33,751 bases of DNA, taken from positions 1 to 33,751 of the forward strand of contig JAFCCC010000007.1 of assembly GCA_017610385.1 (NCBI GenBank), given 5' to 3'. Under the pieces are notes generated by a model. The model had not been told where the DNA came from and searched no databases. It saw nothing but the letters and a program-made list of their open reading frames with translations. This DNA comes from Candidatus Nanohalarchaeota archaeon (lineage in GTDB: Archaea > Nanohalarchaeota > Nanosalinia > Nanosalinales > JAFCCC01). A program made the position numbers and the translations under genes. Every line of letters starts with the position of its first letter. The stretch's first letter is position 1. This document shows positions 23,797 through 30,426 of this stretch, one piece after another.

Positions 23797-24534
23797 ATGA
23801 TTCCAAAAGTTCTTAGTGATTCAATGGGTTTCTTATGCAAGCATCCGGGATTTTTTATTCCTAGATTAATTGATTCTACAAATTGGAGTTTTATATTGTA
23901 CTTTTGGTTAAGACAAATTTTCAATCTTACAACCAATCATCAAATACAACACCTTTATTCTATTTTACTTGTTTTACCAATAGCATTTTTGTTTTGGCAA
24001 ATTACGATTATTATCAATAGCATGTATCCTGTTTTAGTCAAGCAATTTAGAGTAAATGGCTTATTAAAAATGAAACAGGCATTTCAAGAAGCATTGTACA
24101 AATACCCTCATGCATTTGTAGGAAATGCGTTGCCTATAGTGATAATGGCTCTTTGTTCACTTCCTTTTGGAGGATTAGCAATTTGGGGATATCTTGGAGG
24201 CATTAAAATTCTATTATACGTTGGAAGTATATTGGTTGCCGTTGTTGCCATAATTGGAAGTATTATTTTCTTTTTTTCGCCAACTGCAGTAATTTTAGAA
24301 AAAGGCAATCCACTCAATGCAATAAAGCATGGGATAAAATTATGTAAATCAAATTTAAAGGAAGTCACATTTTTCACAATATTTTCATTCTTGGTTTTGT
24401 CATTAGCAATAAGATTTGGTGGAACCTTACAAGAATATGGAATTGTTGGATTTTTTTTAAGCAGATATTTGGGTGCTATTATCCTAACCTACACCTCTGT
24501 AATAAATCCTAATATTTACATAGAATTAAAATAA
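23797..24534 (+). CDS. Polytopic membrane protein, unknown
   Basis: The 245-residue protein has about five hydrophobic segments (near 48-68, 100-125, 134-158, 186-205 and 215-235). The segment PTAVILEKGNPLNAIKHGIKLCKSN between helices is the pattern seen in DUF7847/glycerophosphodiester-phosphodiesterase-type membrane domains (a P..V.EK.NP..AI..G..L...N signature). No catalytic residues are evident, so it may be a scaffold or permease-like protein. Its TAA stop directly abuts the 3' end of the antisense tRNA-Met gene with no spacer. ATG 23797 lies 39 bases after tRNA-Trp. Confidence 0.75.
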   Translation: MIPKVLSDSMGFLCKHPGFFIPRLIDSTNWSFILYFWLRQIFNLTTNHQIQHLYSILLVLPIAFLFWQITIIINSMYPVLVKQFRVNGLLKMKQAFQEALYKYPHAFVGNALPIVIMALCSLPFGGLAIWGYLGGIKILLYVGSILVAVVAIIGSIIFFFSPTAVILEKGNPLNAIKHGIKLCKSNLKEVTFFTIFSFLVLSLAIRFGGTLQEYGIVGFFLSRYLGAIILTYTSVINPNIYIELK

Positions 24535-24679
24535 TGCCGAGGGCGAGACTCGGACTCGCGACCTCCACGTATCTCAACATAAATCATGGAAAACGTGAGT
24601 TTTCTCATTACTCACAAAGATACGTTTATGAGCTTCGCCTAAGATTATGTGGCGCTCTAACCAACTGAGCTACCTCGGC
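24535..24679 (-). tRNA. tRNA-Met (CAT), elongator-like, with two introns
   Basis: Read on the reverse strand: acceptor GCCGAGG/CCTCGGC, D arm GCTC/GAGC, T arm GCGAG/CTCGC, variable AGGTC, discriminator A. The anticodon stem is complete only if two introns are removed. A 15-nt intron (ATAATCTTAGGCGAA) lies between positions 30 and 31, and a 56-nt intron lies at 37/38. Then the stem is CCAC+G / CGTGG and the loop CTCATAA. Intron 1 BHB: bulges AC|A and AA|G, helix CGCC/GGCG, outer helix TAA/TTA. Intron 2 BHB: bulges TA|A and AT|A, helix CTCA/TGAG, outer helix ACGTA/TATGT. Mature length is 74. Elongator Met fits best; tRNA-Ile2 (CAT) is not excluded. Confidence 0.93.
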
Positions 24680-24737
24680 ATGATCTATCAAACTTTCCGT
24701 AGAATACTATTTAAAAGTGTAATCTGTTTTCTAATAT

Positions 24738-25004
24738 ATGGTAAAAATGAAAAATGGAACAAAGTCTACAATTTGTGTTTATTGCGGAAAAACTGCCACC
24801 AGAATGAACAAATGGAAACAACCCGTTTGTAGCGAACATGTAATCAAAGGAGAGAAAAAAAGAGATTGCCCAGAATGTGGCGCAACTATGGTTTTACGCA
24901 AAGGAAAATTTGGTTATTTTTGGGGTTGTTCTGCATTTCCCAATTGTGATAAAACACTTTCCATACAACAAGAGTTAGATTTAGACAAAGATAAAAAAGA
25001 GTAG
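24738..25004 (+). CDS. Topoisomerase-type C4 zinc-finger protein
   Basis: The 88-residue protein has two cysteine sets. N-terminal CVYCGKTA...CSEHV is a half-ribbon, and the C-terminal half is a full topoisomerase DNA-binding C4 finger (DCPECGATMVLRKGKFGYFWGCSAFPNCDKT). In topoisomerase I these fingers bind single-stranded DNA; free-standing copies are common in archaea. The TATA TATTTAAAA at about 24708-24716 puts the start at or next to the ATG (leaderless) and, being nearly symmetric, may also serve tRNA-Met on the other strand. Confidence 0.87.
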   Translation: MVKMKNGTKSTICVYCGKTATRMNKWKQPVCSEHVIKGEKKRDCPECGATMVLRKGKFGYFWGCSAFPNCDKTLSIQQELDLDKDKKE

Positions 25005-25022
25005 CTGTATTAAAGTTAATGT

Positions 25023-25109
25023 GGGCCTGTGGCTTAATTGGATAGAGCAGCTGGCTTCGGCCTTTTGGGAGTTACCAGCAGGTTGGGGGTTCGAGTCCCT
25101 CCAGGCTCA
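25023..25109 (+). tRNA. tRNA-Arg (TCG) with a 13-nt intron
   Basis: Acceptor GGGCCTG/CAGGCTC, D arm GCTT/GAGC, anticodon stem GCTGG/CCAGC, T arm GGGGG/CCCTC with loop TTCGAGT, discriminator A, no encoded CCA. The loop reads CTTCGG+A after removing CCTTTTGGGAGTT at 37/38, giving anticodon TCG. The BHB fits: helix CTTC/GGAG, bulges GG|C and TT|A, with only a minimal C-G-closed TTTT loop outside. The mature tRNA is 74 nt. The gene begins 18 bases after the zinc-finger ORF. Confidence 0.93.
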
Positions 25110-25172
25110 CTTTTTTAAATCAGGCAAAGTATTAGTGCATTTTATTTAAACATATGAACAGAAGTTTGTTGT

Positions 25173-25496
25173 ATGCAAGAAGTAATTCAAATGCTTCCCG
25201 CGCACTTGAAAATAGGTATTATAGCAAGTATTGGCTCAGCAGTATTAATTATTGCGGCAGGAATTTTCTTATTAAATTACTATAAAAATTTCTTTATTGG
25301 GGAAAACCCTAAAGAATGGAAATTAGCTGCTTTTGGTCTAATTCTTTATGGTTTATTCGTACCTATAGACATTGCGACTATTTTAATACTTTCTGAGAAA
25401 TATTTGTTTTTATTGTGTTTAGCACAACTAGTTGGTCCGTTAGTGATTCTGTTTGGTTTCTTAAAGGCATTTAGATCCAGAGAGGGCATAATATGA
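25173..25496 (+). CDS. Small three-helix membrane protein, copy A
   Basis: The 107-residue protein has three hydrophobic helices (about 14-34, 47-66 and 73-96). A loop NYYKNFFIGENPKEWKLAAFGLILYGLF matches, in spacing and aromatic/charged positions, the loop of the next gene (KYYKRFYEG...SEWKILILSLILFPLL). The two appear to be diverged tandem duplicates. The ends overlap by 4 bases (ATGA), so translation is coupled. The pair probably forms a hetero-oligomer in the membrane. Function unknown. Confidence 0.75.
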   Translation: MQEVIQMLPAHLKIGIIASIGSAVLIIAAGIFLLNYYKNFFIGENPKEWKLAAFGLILYGLFVPIDIATILILSEKYLFLLCLAQLVGPLVILFGFLKAFRSREGII

Positions 25497-25789
25497 TTTC
25501 TCTAGCACTTTTAATTCCAAATATTGTTCTAATTACGCTTTTTGCAATTGATGGGCTTTTAATCTATAAATACTATAAAAGATTTTACGAAGGCCCAAAA
25601 CTGCCGTCAGAATGGAAAATTTTAATCTTAAGTTTAATCTTATTTCCACTATTAAGTAAAATCTCTGTTTTAATATTACGAACAAATCCCAGTACAAATT
25701 TGGTTGTGTTTTTATATGTAATTCCACTACTTACTGCAATGGTTTTAAGCAGTAGTACCTTAATTCTATGGAAAAAACACAAGTTATAA
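25493..25789 (+). CDS. Small three-helix membrane protein, copy B
   Basis: The 98-residue protein has three hydrophobic helices (about 2-22, 39-58 and 68-90), with the same YYK-F-EG-x-EWK loop between helices 1 and 2 as copy A. ATG 25493 overlaps the TGA of copy A. Membrane protein pairs with this arrangement usually form a complex; no known family is recognised. RNase P component 4 follows 20 bases later and may share the transcript. Confidence 0.75.
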   Translation: MISLALLIPNIVLITLFAIDGLLIYKYYKRFYEGPKLPSEWKILILSLILFPLLSKISVLILRTNPSTNLVVFLYVIPLLTAMVLSSSTLILWKKHKL

Positions 25790-25809
25790 TACTCTATAAG
25801 TAAGTGATA

Positions 25810-26133
25810 ATGATGACCAAAACAGATACTCTAACAAATTTAGTAAAAGAACGAATTGAAATTTTGTTTGATGAGGCTGAGAAAGCATTTAAAACGCACC
25901 CAGAACGATCAAATCGTTATGTAGAACTTGCTCGCATATTATCTATGAAAATCAATTACAAATTACCAAAAGAAATCAAAATGAGGTTTTGCAAATTTTG
26001 CTATGCGTATCTTGTTCCTGGAGCCAATTGTAAAATTAGATTAAATTCGAATAAAAAAGTAAAGACTATTCAATGTGAGGTGTGTGGTAAAACTAGAAGA
26101 ATTCCTTATTCTCAAAGAAATTCACCAAAGTAA
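25810..26133 (+). CDS. rnp4: Ribonuclease P protein component 4 (Rpp21/Rpr2)
   Basis: A subunit of archaeal RNase P, which removes tRNA 5' leaders. An N-terminal helical pair (VKERIEILFDEAEKAFKTHPERSNRYVELARILSMK, in parts) is followed by a zinc ribbon with CKFCYAYLVPGANCKIR and IQCEVCGKTRRIPY. Length (about 107) is typical. ATG 25810 and 25813 are both possible; GTG at 25804 reads as ribosome site. The last 12 bases overlap the convergent presenilin-like gene. The tRNA leaders in this window are unusually structured, so this enzyme has demanding substrates. Confidence 0.92.
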   Translation: MMTKTDTLTNLVKERIEILFDEAEKAFKTHPERSNRYVELARILSMKINYKLPKEIKMRFCKFCYAYLVPGANCKIRLNSNKKVKTIQCEVCGKTRRIPYSQRNSPK

Positions 26134-26958
26134 TGATAATCCTAACCAAATTAAAAACCCAATTAAGGCCCCAGAACAAACTGCGGGCAGTCCTGGATAA
26201 ACTTTTCCTTTTTTTGCTCGAAACATTAAAAATGAAAGAAATAGTGCGGAAACTAAAATTGAACTAATACTTGCCCACAAACCAAACACTCTAAAAATAG
26301 AAATGGAGAAAATCATTGGAATTATAATATCACCACCACCTAAAACACCTACTTCTGTACCTATTTTTCCTTTTTCTGATTTCTGACTGCGTTTAGATTC
26401 CTTCGTTTTTTTCTTGTGATACATGAATGCCATCAGGGTGTTTGTTTTAAATCCAGATTTGGCTAAAGAAACCATGTGTTTTGTAAAGTGCACTGCAATA
26501 ATATCATATACGGATAATAACATTATAATCACCAAAGAAGGAATTACACCAACAGTCACTCCAAAAAAAGATCCTGCGCCTGCGAAAGCGCACACACAAA
26601 TTAAATTTTGAACAAACAAAGATTTAACAAAGATTCTAATTAAAACCGCCGAGATTGCAAGAAGTACTGCGATAATAAAACTGAAAAAAGACCCAAAAAA
26701 TAAAAAAGTTGTGGAAAACAAAGCCAAATAAAACCATCCCTTGATTAAAAAATTCACTTTAAATTTATACAAAATTAGAATTATTGCTGTAGCCACCATC
26801 AAAGACAGGAAAAAATACAGTCCAGAAATCGGATTGGAGTTTGTGATCACGGTTTCTTCAACAACCTGTGTAGTTAATAATTGAGATGCCGATAGCAAGC
26901 CCAAAAGATTACTAATTAAAAACAAAATTAAAGGAATGAACAAAAATTTTTTTTCCAT
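26122..26958 (-). CDS. Presenilin/signal-peptide-peptidase-like intramembrane aspartyl protease (A22)
   Basis: Nine or so transmembrane helices. The catalytic Asp motifs are in LSVYDIIAVHFTKHMV (YD) and VGVLGGGDIIIPMIF (GxGD), and the PAL-type segment is YPGLPAVCSGA. This matches archaeal presenilin homologues such as PSH/MCMJR1 (PF06550). It cleaves membrane-spanning helices, for example remnant signal peptides. Its hydrophilic loop between the two Asp helices is rich in Lys, Glu and Ser. ATG 26958 is the natural start. Confidence 0.92.
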   Translation of the reverse strand: MEKKFLFIPLILFLISNLLGLLSASQLLTTQVVEETVITNSNPISGLYFFLSLMVATAIILILYKFKVNFLIKGWFYLALFSTTFLFFGSFFSFIIAVLLAISAVLIRIFVKSLFVQNLICVCAFAGAGSFFGVTVGVIPSLVIIMLLSVYDIIAVHFTKHMVSLAKSGFKTNTLMAFMYHKKKTKESKRSQKSEKGKIGTEVGVLGGGDIIIPMIFSISIFRVFGLWASISSILVSALFLSFLMFRAKKGKVYPGLPAVCSGALIGFLIWLGLSLLW

Positions 26959-27032
26959 AGCAGTTATTTTTATTCAGTTCTTAAATGCTTTCTTTATTTT
27001 TCAAAAAGCAAATCAGTTCGTAGTATTAAAAA

Positions 27033-27413
27033 CTAATCAATTAGAACTGCGTTTACAATCCCATGTTGACCTGGTCTTGAGGTTACTTTTGCGTTACCCT
27101 TTTCTGTAGAAATAATTGCGCCTTTTGTAATGATATCTCTTCGGATATAATCCAAATTAGCGTGATTTTCAATAATATCAATTATTTTCGCCTTTGTTGC
27201 CTTACCGGTTTTTGTATTTGTCAAATTAGCGAATTCTGCTCTTTTTAATCTAAGTTTTAGGTTTCCACCCTCTACTCTACTCTTTAAAAGCCTATTGGAA
27301 CCTAAATGAGTTTCAGTAAAATTTCTACCTCTATTAAATTTTCTTTTTCTTCTTAAAGTTTTATATTTTCCAGAAGTACTTTTTCTTCTTGATCTTAAGT
27401 TCCATACAGCCAT
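27033..27413 (-). CDS. rps8e: Ribosomal protein eS8
   Basis: Small-subunit protein of archaea and eukaryotes. The sequence is diagnostic: basic N-terminus (WNLRSRRKSTSGKYKTLRRKRK), then GGNLKLRLKRAEFANL, IIENHANLDYIRRDIITKGAII and final TSRPGQHGIVNAVLID. The length of 126 is typical of the archaeal form. It is divergent from the LSm gene across about 64 bases containing both TATA boxes. Confidence 0.97.
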   Translation of the reverse strand: MAVWNLRSRRKSTSGKYKTLRRKRKFNRGRNFTETHLGSNRLLKSRVEGGNLKLRLKRAEFANLTNTKTGKATKAKIIDIIENHANLDYIRRDIITKGAIISTEKGNAKVTSRPGQHGIVNAVLID

Positions 27414-27477
27414 TTTAGTTCTACTGAAGATTTAAGCTAAAAGTTTAAATACCTATATGTTTCTTAGTAACATAGTT

Positions 27478-27711
27478 ATGGGGGAAAATAACATGTCACA
27501 GAGACCATTAGATGTTTTAGACAATTCAAAAAGCAAAAGAGTCATTGTCAAGTTAAAAAACGGTAGTATAATCTCAGGAGTATTAAGAGCTTTTGACTTA
27601 CATTTAAACATGTGGTTGGAAGAAGCCGAATTAGAAGACAAAGACGCAAAAACAAAGTTTGGAAAGTTATTAGTCAGAGGAGATAACGTAATAATTATTT
27701 CGCCCGAGTAA
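27478..27711 (+). CDS. LSm/Sm-like RNA-binding protein
   Basis: Sm1 motif KRVIVKLKNGSIISGVLRAFDLHLNMWLEEAE and Sm2 motif LLVRGDNVIIISPE identify an archaeal LSm (SmAP) ring protein that binds U-rich RNA. The frame opens at ATG 27457, but TATA-like GTTTAAATACC (about 27443-27453) predicts transcription starting after it, so ATG 27478 (nearly leaderless) is chosen; ATG 27493 is also possible. LSm followed by eL37, as here, is a classic archaeal gene pair. Confidence 0.93.
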   Translation: MGENNMSQRPLDVLDNSKSKRVIVKLKNGSIISGVLRAFDLHLNMWLEEAELEDKDAKTKFGKLLVRGDNVIIISPE

Positions 27712-27801
27712 TTAAGGTATTCTTAATAACAAATGGTGTTTCGTTCTATACGAACTAAAATAAGGGATATCTGAATTAAACTTTCATTGAGAGGTATTGA
27801 A

Positions 27802-27975
27802 ATGGGTACAGAAGGCGCAATGCGCAAAGGAAAAAGAAATAAACATGTCCATGGCAAATGTAGACGATGTGGTAAAGGCGCGTTTCATTTAAGTAGAGGC
27901 ATCTGTGCAGCGTGTGGTTTTGGAAGAAGCAAAAAGATTAGAAGATATGGTTGGATGAAGCTAAGAAAAAAGTAA
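27802..27975 (+). CDS. rpl37e: Ribosomal protein eL37
   Basis: A 57-residue zinc-ribbon large-subunit protein: N-terminal GTEGAMRKGKRNKHVHGKC, CRRCGKGAFHLSRGICAACGFG with the four cysteines, and IRRYGWMKLRKK tail. The frame opens at TTG 27787, but GAGGT (27791-27795) is 6 bases before ATG 27802, which is the standard start. It is co-directional with LSm and 90 bases downstream. Confidence 0.96.
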   Translation: MGTEGAMRKGKRNKHVHGKCRRCGKGAFHLSRGICAACGFGRSKKIRRYGWMKLRKK

Positions 27976-28023
27976 TAAAACTAATAAAAAGTAATTGTTC
28001 TTTTATCTGAAAACCGAACACAA

Positions 28024-28087
28024 TATAAACTTGTTCTAAAAAATGTTAGTATCATACCTATTACTAACAAGAAATATCATGAGGTAT
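28024..28087 (+). promoter_or_regulatory. tRNA-Lys promoter and possible leader pseudoknot
   Basis: TATAAACTTGTTC (28024-28036) is identical to the sequence upstream of tRNA-Ile (30159-30171). Downstream, TGTTAGTA (28044-28051) pairs perfectly with TACTAACA (28062-28069). ATACCT in its loop (28054-28059) is complementary to AGGTAT (28082-28087), just before the tRNA. The two helices can form together as an H-type pseudoknot in the 5' leader. Confidence 0.6.
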
Positions 28088-28092
28088 TTGAT

Positions 28093-28241
28093 GGGCTCGT
28101 AGCTCAGTTGGTAGGAGCCTTTTTGCACAGGCAAGCGCGCAAAAACTCTCGGGAAAAGTACGCTTCCGCAAGTAAAAAGGTCCGACAGAGAGCACACGGC
28201 TCTTAACCGTGGGGTCGCGGGTTCGAGCCCCGTCGGGCCCA
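28093..28241 (+). tRNA. tRNA-Lys (CTT) with a ~74-nt intron in the D arm
   Basis: Acceptor GGGCTCG/CGGGCCC, anticodon stem CACGG/CCGTG, loop CTCTTAA with anticodon CTT, T arm GCGGG/CCCGT, discriminator A. The anticodon loop is uninterrupted; the insertion lies between the D loop and position 26. Best-fitting BHB: helix TTGG (28108-28111)/CCGA (28182-28185), bulges TA|G and CA|G, so the intron is 28114-28187 and the D loop becomes AGTTGGTAGA. Junctions one or two bases away cannot be excluded because GAG repeats on both sides. The intron holds a TTTTTGC-N12-GCAAAAA hairpin and TACGCTTCCGCA, also found inverted in tRNA-Gly. Confidence 0.9.
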
Positions 28242-28312
28242 TTCAGTTTTCTTGATTTAAGGTTTTCTAAAAAGTAGTAAATATTATAAATTACAAGACA
28301 TATTTTCTCTGA

Positions 28313-28915
28313 ATGACTCAGAGAATTTACGAAACCATCTTAGAAGAAAAATCAGTTAGTTTAAAGGAATATGGGTTAACGTTAAAAAAACTAGAAGCAC
28401 TAAGACACACAGCGCCCACAGACCTTGTATCTTCTTTTAAGAATTCGCCGTACTTAAACTGGTTGGGTGAAGAAAACTCCTGTGAAATTCCTTTACAATT
28501 ACAGGGAACCTCCTTTGCCGAGCTCGTTGATCTATATTTTTCACAAGAGGGAACAATATCTCGTGGAACAATGTACACAGATATACTTAAAATCACAAAA
28601 TCAATAATGTGGATTGCAGAGATAGACAATCACACGGTGGGGGGAATTTGGTATGAACCACAAGAAGCCCTTACAGGAATCTTACCCACGCACATCATAG
28701 TTAATCCAGAATTTAGAGAATACGGCATAGGTTCTGCATTAGAAGAGATTTCTTGTGAAAACCTAAGGCATCAAAACAGATATAAGCGGCCATTAATTTT
28801 ACAAATATGTTGGCCAATCAATAGAAAAGAGACAGAACCAGCTTGGTTCAAGAGAAGAGGTTATTCTATACAAAAATCTAGTTTTATTTATTGTGCACAA
28901 AAAAGCATTGAATAA
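28313..28915 (+). CDS. GNAT-family N-acetyltransferase
   Basis: The 200-residue protein has a C-terminal GNAT fold: a strand IMWIAEIDNHTVGGIWY, then THIIVNPEFREYGIGSALEEISCEN, where the R/E-x-x-G-I-G-S/A pyrophosphate loop binds acetyl-CoA, and the last strand with WFKRRGYSIQKSSFIY. The first 90 residues are variable and probably set substrate choice, which is unknown. TATA at about 28286-28293 gives a nearly leaderless ATG. Confidence 0.87.
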   Translation: MTQRIYETILEEKSVSLKEYGLTLKKLEALRHTAPTDLVSSFKNSPYLNWLGEENSCEIPLQLQGTSFAELVDLYFSQEGTISRGTMYTDILKITKSIMWIAEIDNHTVGGIWYEPQEALTGILPTHIIVNPEFREYGIGSALEEISCENLRHQNRYKRPLILQICWPINRKETEPAWFKRRGYSIQKSSFIYCAQKSIE

Positions 28916-28947
28916 TCTTAATAAATAGTCGAATTCTAAAAGTAATT

Positions 28948-29643
28948 ATGAATACATTTAGAGTCAAGGTTCTAGAAATTCAGGAAAATGTTCCTAATGT
29001 ATTTTTCATTAGATTAGAACGACCAAAGAACTTTAAATTTCAAGCAGGGCAATTTATTTTCATTAAAAAGATTGTTAATCAAATTCCGGCAATTCGCGCG
29101 TATTCTATTTCAACAACGCCACAACAAAAAGAATATTTTGAATTATGCGTAAAAAAAGTTTCTGGGGGAAAGGTTTCACCGATTTTATGCTCTTTAAAAA
29201 AGAATCAGATTTTAGAATTTAAAGGGCCTGCCGGACGATTTACCTTAGATAAGGACATAAAAGGAGAACTTGTTCTAGCGGCAACTGGAACGGGAATTTC
29301 TGCTATTAAAGGAATCCTCGTAAATGCTCTAGAAACTGGCTTCAAGAACCAGATTTATTTGTTTTTTGGCGTTAAAACTCAAAAACACATCATCTATAGA
29401 AAAGAATTAGAGAAACAAAAAAAAAAATACAAGAATTTCCATTTCATCCCAGTCTTAAGCAGGGAAAATTGGGTGGGAGAAAAAGGTCACGTTCAAGATC
29501 CAATTAAGAAATACGCGAAGAAACTAAATTTAAATGAAACACACATGTTTATTTGCGGAATTCCGTTAATGGTTCAAGAAACTAAAAAATTGGCCTTAAA
29601 ACTCGGGTTTCAAGAAGAAAACATGCATTTTGAGCGGTGTTGA
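28948..29643 (+). CDS. FNR-like FAD/NAD(P)-binding oxidoreductase
   Basis: Ferredoxin-NADP reductase-type flavoprotein of 231 residues. FAD site is AIRAYSIST (RxYS) and FELCVKKV, then GPAGRF. The NAD(P) domain has LAATGTGISAIKGIL, YLFFGVKTQKHIIY and FIPVLSREN-GEKGHV, ending FICGIPLMVQETKKLAL. It lacks an iron-sulfur cluster domain and so needs a partner such as ferredoxin or rubredoxin. The AYSIST and CGIPLMV forms resemble the PyrK/benzoate-type FNR branch. It starts 32 bases after the GNAT gene. Confidence 0.92.
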   Translation: MNTFRVKVLEIQENVPNVFFIRLERPKNFKFQAGQFIFIKKIVNQIPAIRAYSISTTPQQKEYFELCVKKVSGGKVSPILCSLKKNQILEFKGPAGRFTLDKDIKGELVLAATGTGISAIKGILVNALETGFKNQIYLFFGVKTQKHIIYRKELEKQKKKYKNFHFIPVLSRENWVGEKGHVQDPIKKYAKKLNLNETHMFICGIPLMVQETKKLALKLGFQEENMHFERC

Positions 29644-29661
29644 TAAAAATAATAAAATAAT

Positions 29662-30108
29662 TTATAAGTTTAAACCCATTTCATAATGTTTTATTTTAAA
29701 ACCTATTTTTTTGTAAAAATTAATTGCATTGGTATTGTTCGTTAAAACGGCCAACCGCAAGGTTTTTGTTTTGTGTGCCTTTGACCAAGTTTTAAAGTAT
29801 TCGATAAGTTCTGTTCCAATTCTATTTTTTCTGTAGTTCGGCAATACAAAAATATCATCCAAGTAAGCAACTTTTTCATAAGTATTAGAAATTAAGGATG
29901 CAATTAAAAAACCAAGAAGTTTAGAGTTTTCTTCGGCAATTACCAAGATACGTTTTTTATTTGAAATCAATCTTTCAAACTCTTCTTTTATTTTTTGAGA
30001 TGAACTTTCGAGATTAGTTCCGGCTTGCTCGTTATATTCTCCAAGAGCTTGTTTTCTTAAGAATTCATAAGACATATAATCTTCAGGCAGAATGGTTCTA
30101 ATAAGCAT
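29662..30108 (-). CDS. GNAT-family N-acetyltransferase (Rim/AAC-like)
   Basis: A standard 148-residue GNAT: RTILPEDY opening, then VIAEENSKLLGFLIA, VAYLDDIFVLPNYRKNRIGTELIEYF with the R-x-x-x-I-G-T acetyl-CoA loop, and AVLTNNTNAINFYKKIGFKIKHY. The strand-N-x-x-A-x-x-F-Y-x-x-x-G-F end is typical of small-molecule or protein N-acetyltransferases. Substrate unknown. Convergent with the FNR gene, 18 bases apart. Confidence 0.92.
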   Translation of the reverse strand: MLIRTILPEDYMSYEFLRKQALGEYNEQAGTNLESSSQKIKEEFERLISNKKRILVIAEENSKLLGFLIASLISNTYEKVAYLDDIFVLPNYRKNRIGTELIEYFKTWSKAHKTKTLRLAVLTNNTNAINFYKKIGFKIKHYEMGLNL

Positions 30109-30158
30109 AATATATAATTGGAGTGTTTATACAAAAAGACGCACTAAAGAAACATTTT

Positions 30159-30286
30159 TATAAACTTGTTCTCATTACCTCTTTAGTTATAGTGAGTTAA
30201 TTATAACTCGCTGTGTTTGTGAATTTTGTTCACAAGTTAGAAAAACTCGTAAGAGTTTTACGTGATGATCAAACTTTCAGAAGTTT
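30159..30286 (+). ncRNA. tRNA-Ile promoter and 5' leader built of four hairpins
   Basis: TATAAACTTGTTC (30159-30171) predicts transcription from about 30187. The roughly 100-base leader then holds four near-perfect hairpins. HP1 is AGTGAGTTA/TAACTCGCT (30191-30212). HP2 is TTGTGAA/TTCACAA (30217-30235). HP3 is AAAACTC/GAGTTTT with a GTAA tetraloop (30242-30259). HP4 is AAACTT/AAGTTT (30271-30286), ending at the first base of tRNA-Ile. A GTGATGA box-C-like sequence lies at 30262-30268. HP1 is shared with the tRNA-Trp intron. Confidence 0.65.
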
Positions 30287-30420
30287 GGACCCGTAGCTCA
30301 GTCGGTTAGACATCCTAAATCAAATCGATTGCTGGGATGGCCCAAAGCGCTACATTCGTTTAAAAGACGCAGGCGAAGCTGATAACGTAGAGGTCGTGAG
30401 TTCAAGTCTCACCGGGTCCA
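30287..30420 (+). tRNA. tRNA-Ile (GAT) with two non-canonical introns
   Basis: Acceptor GGACCCG/CGGGTCC, T arm GTGAG/CTCAC, variable AGGTC, discriminator A. Removing a 36-nt intron at 22/23 restores the D stem GCTC/GAGC. Removing a 24-nt intron at 30/31 restores anticodon stem CTAC+G / CGTAG with the intact loop CTGATAA (anticodon GAT). Intron 1 has outer helix CATCC/GGATG and bulges AG|A and AA|A, but its inner helix GGTT/GCCC has one mismatch. Intron 2 has helix CGCT/GGCG with bulges AC|A and AA|G. It ends GGCGAA exactly as in tRNA-Met. Lengths add up to a 74-nt mature tRNA. There is no intron at the canonical 37/38 site. Confidence 0.93.
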
Positions 30421-30426
30421 TTAAAG

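Noticed and set aside
28036-28242. Reverse-strand frame with the GPTGLEPATPR-type start
   Set aside because: This is the well-known spurious frame produced antisense to tRNA genes. It lies across tRNA-Lys and its leader.
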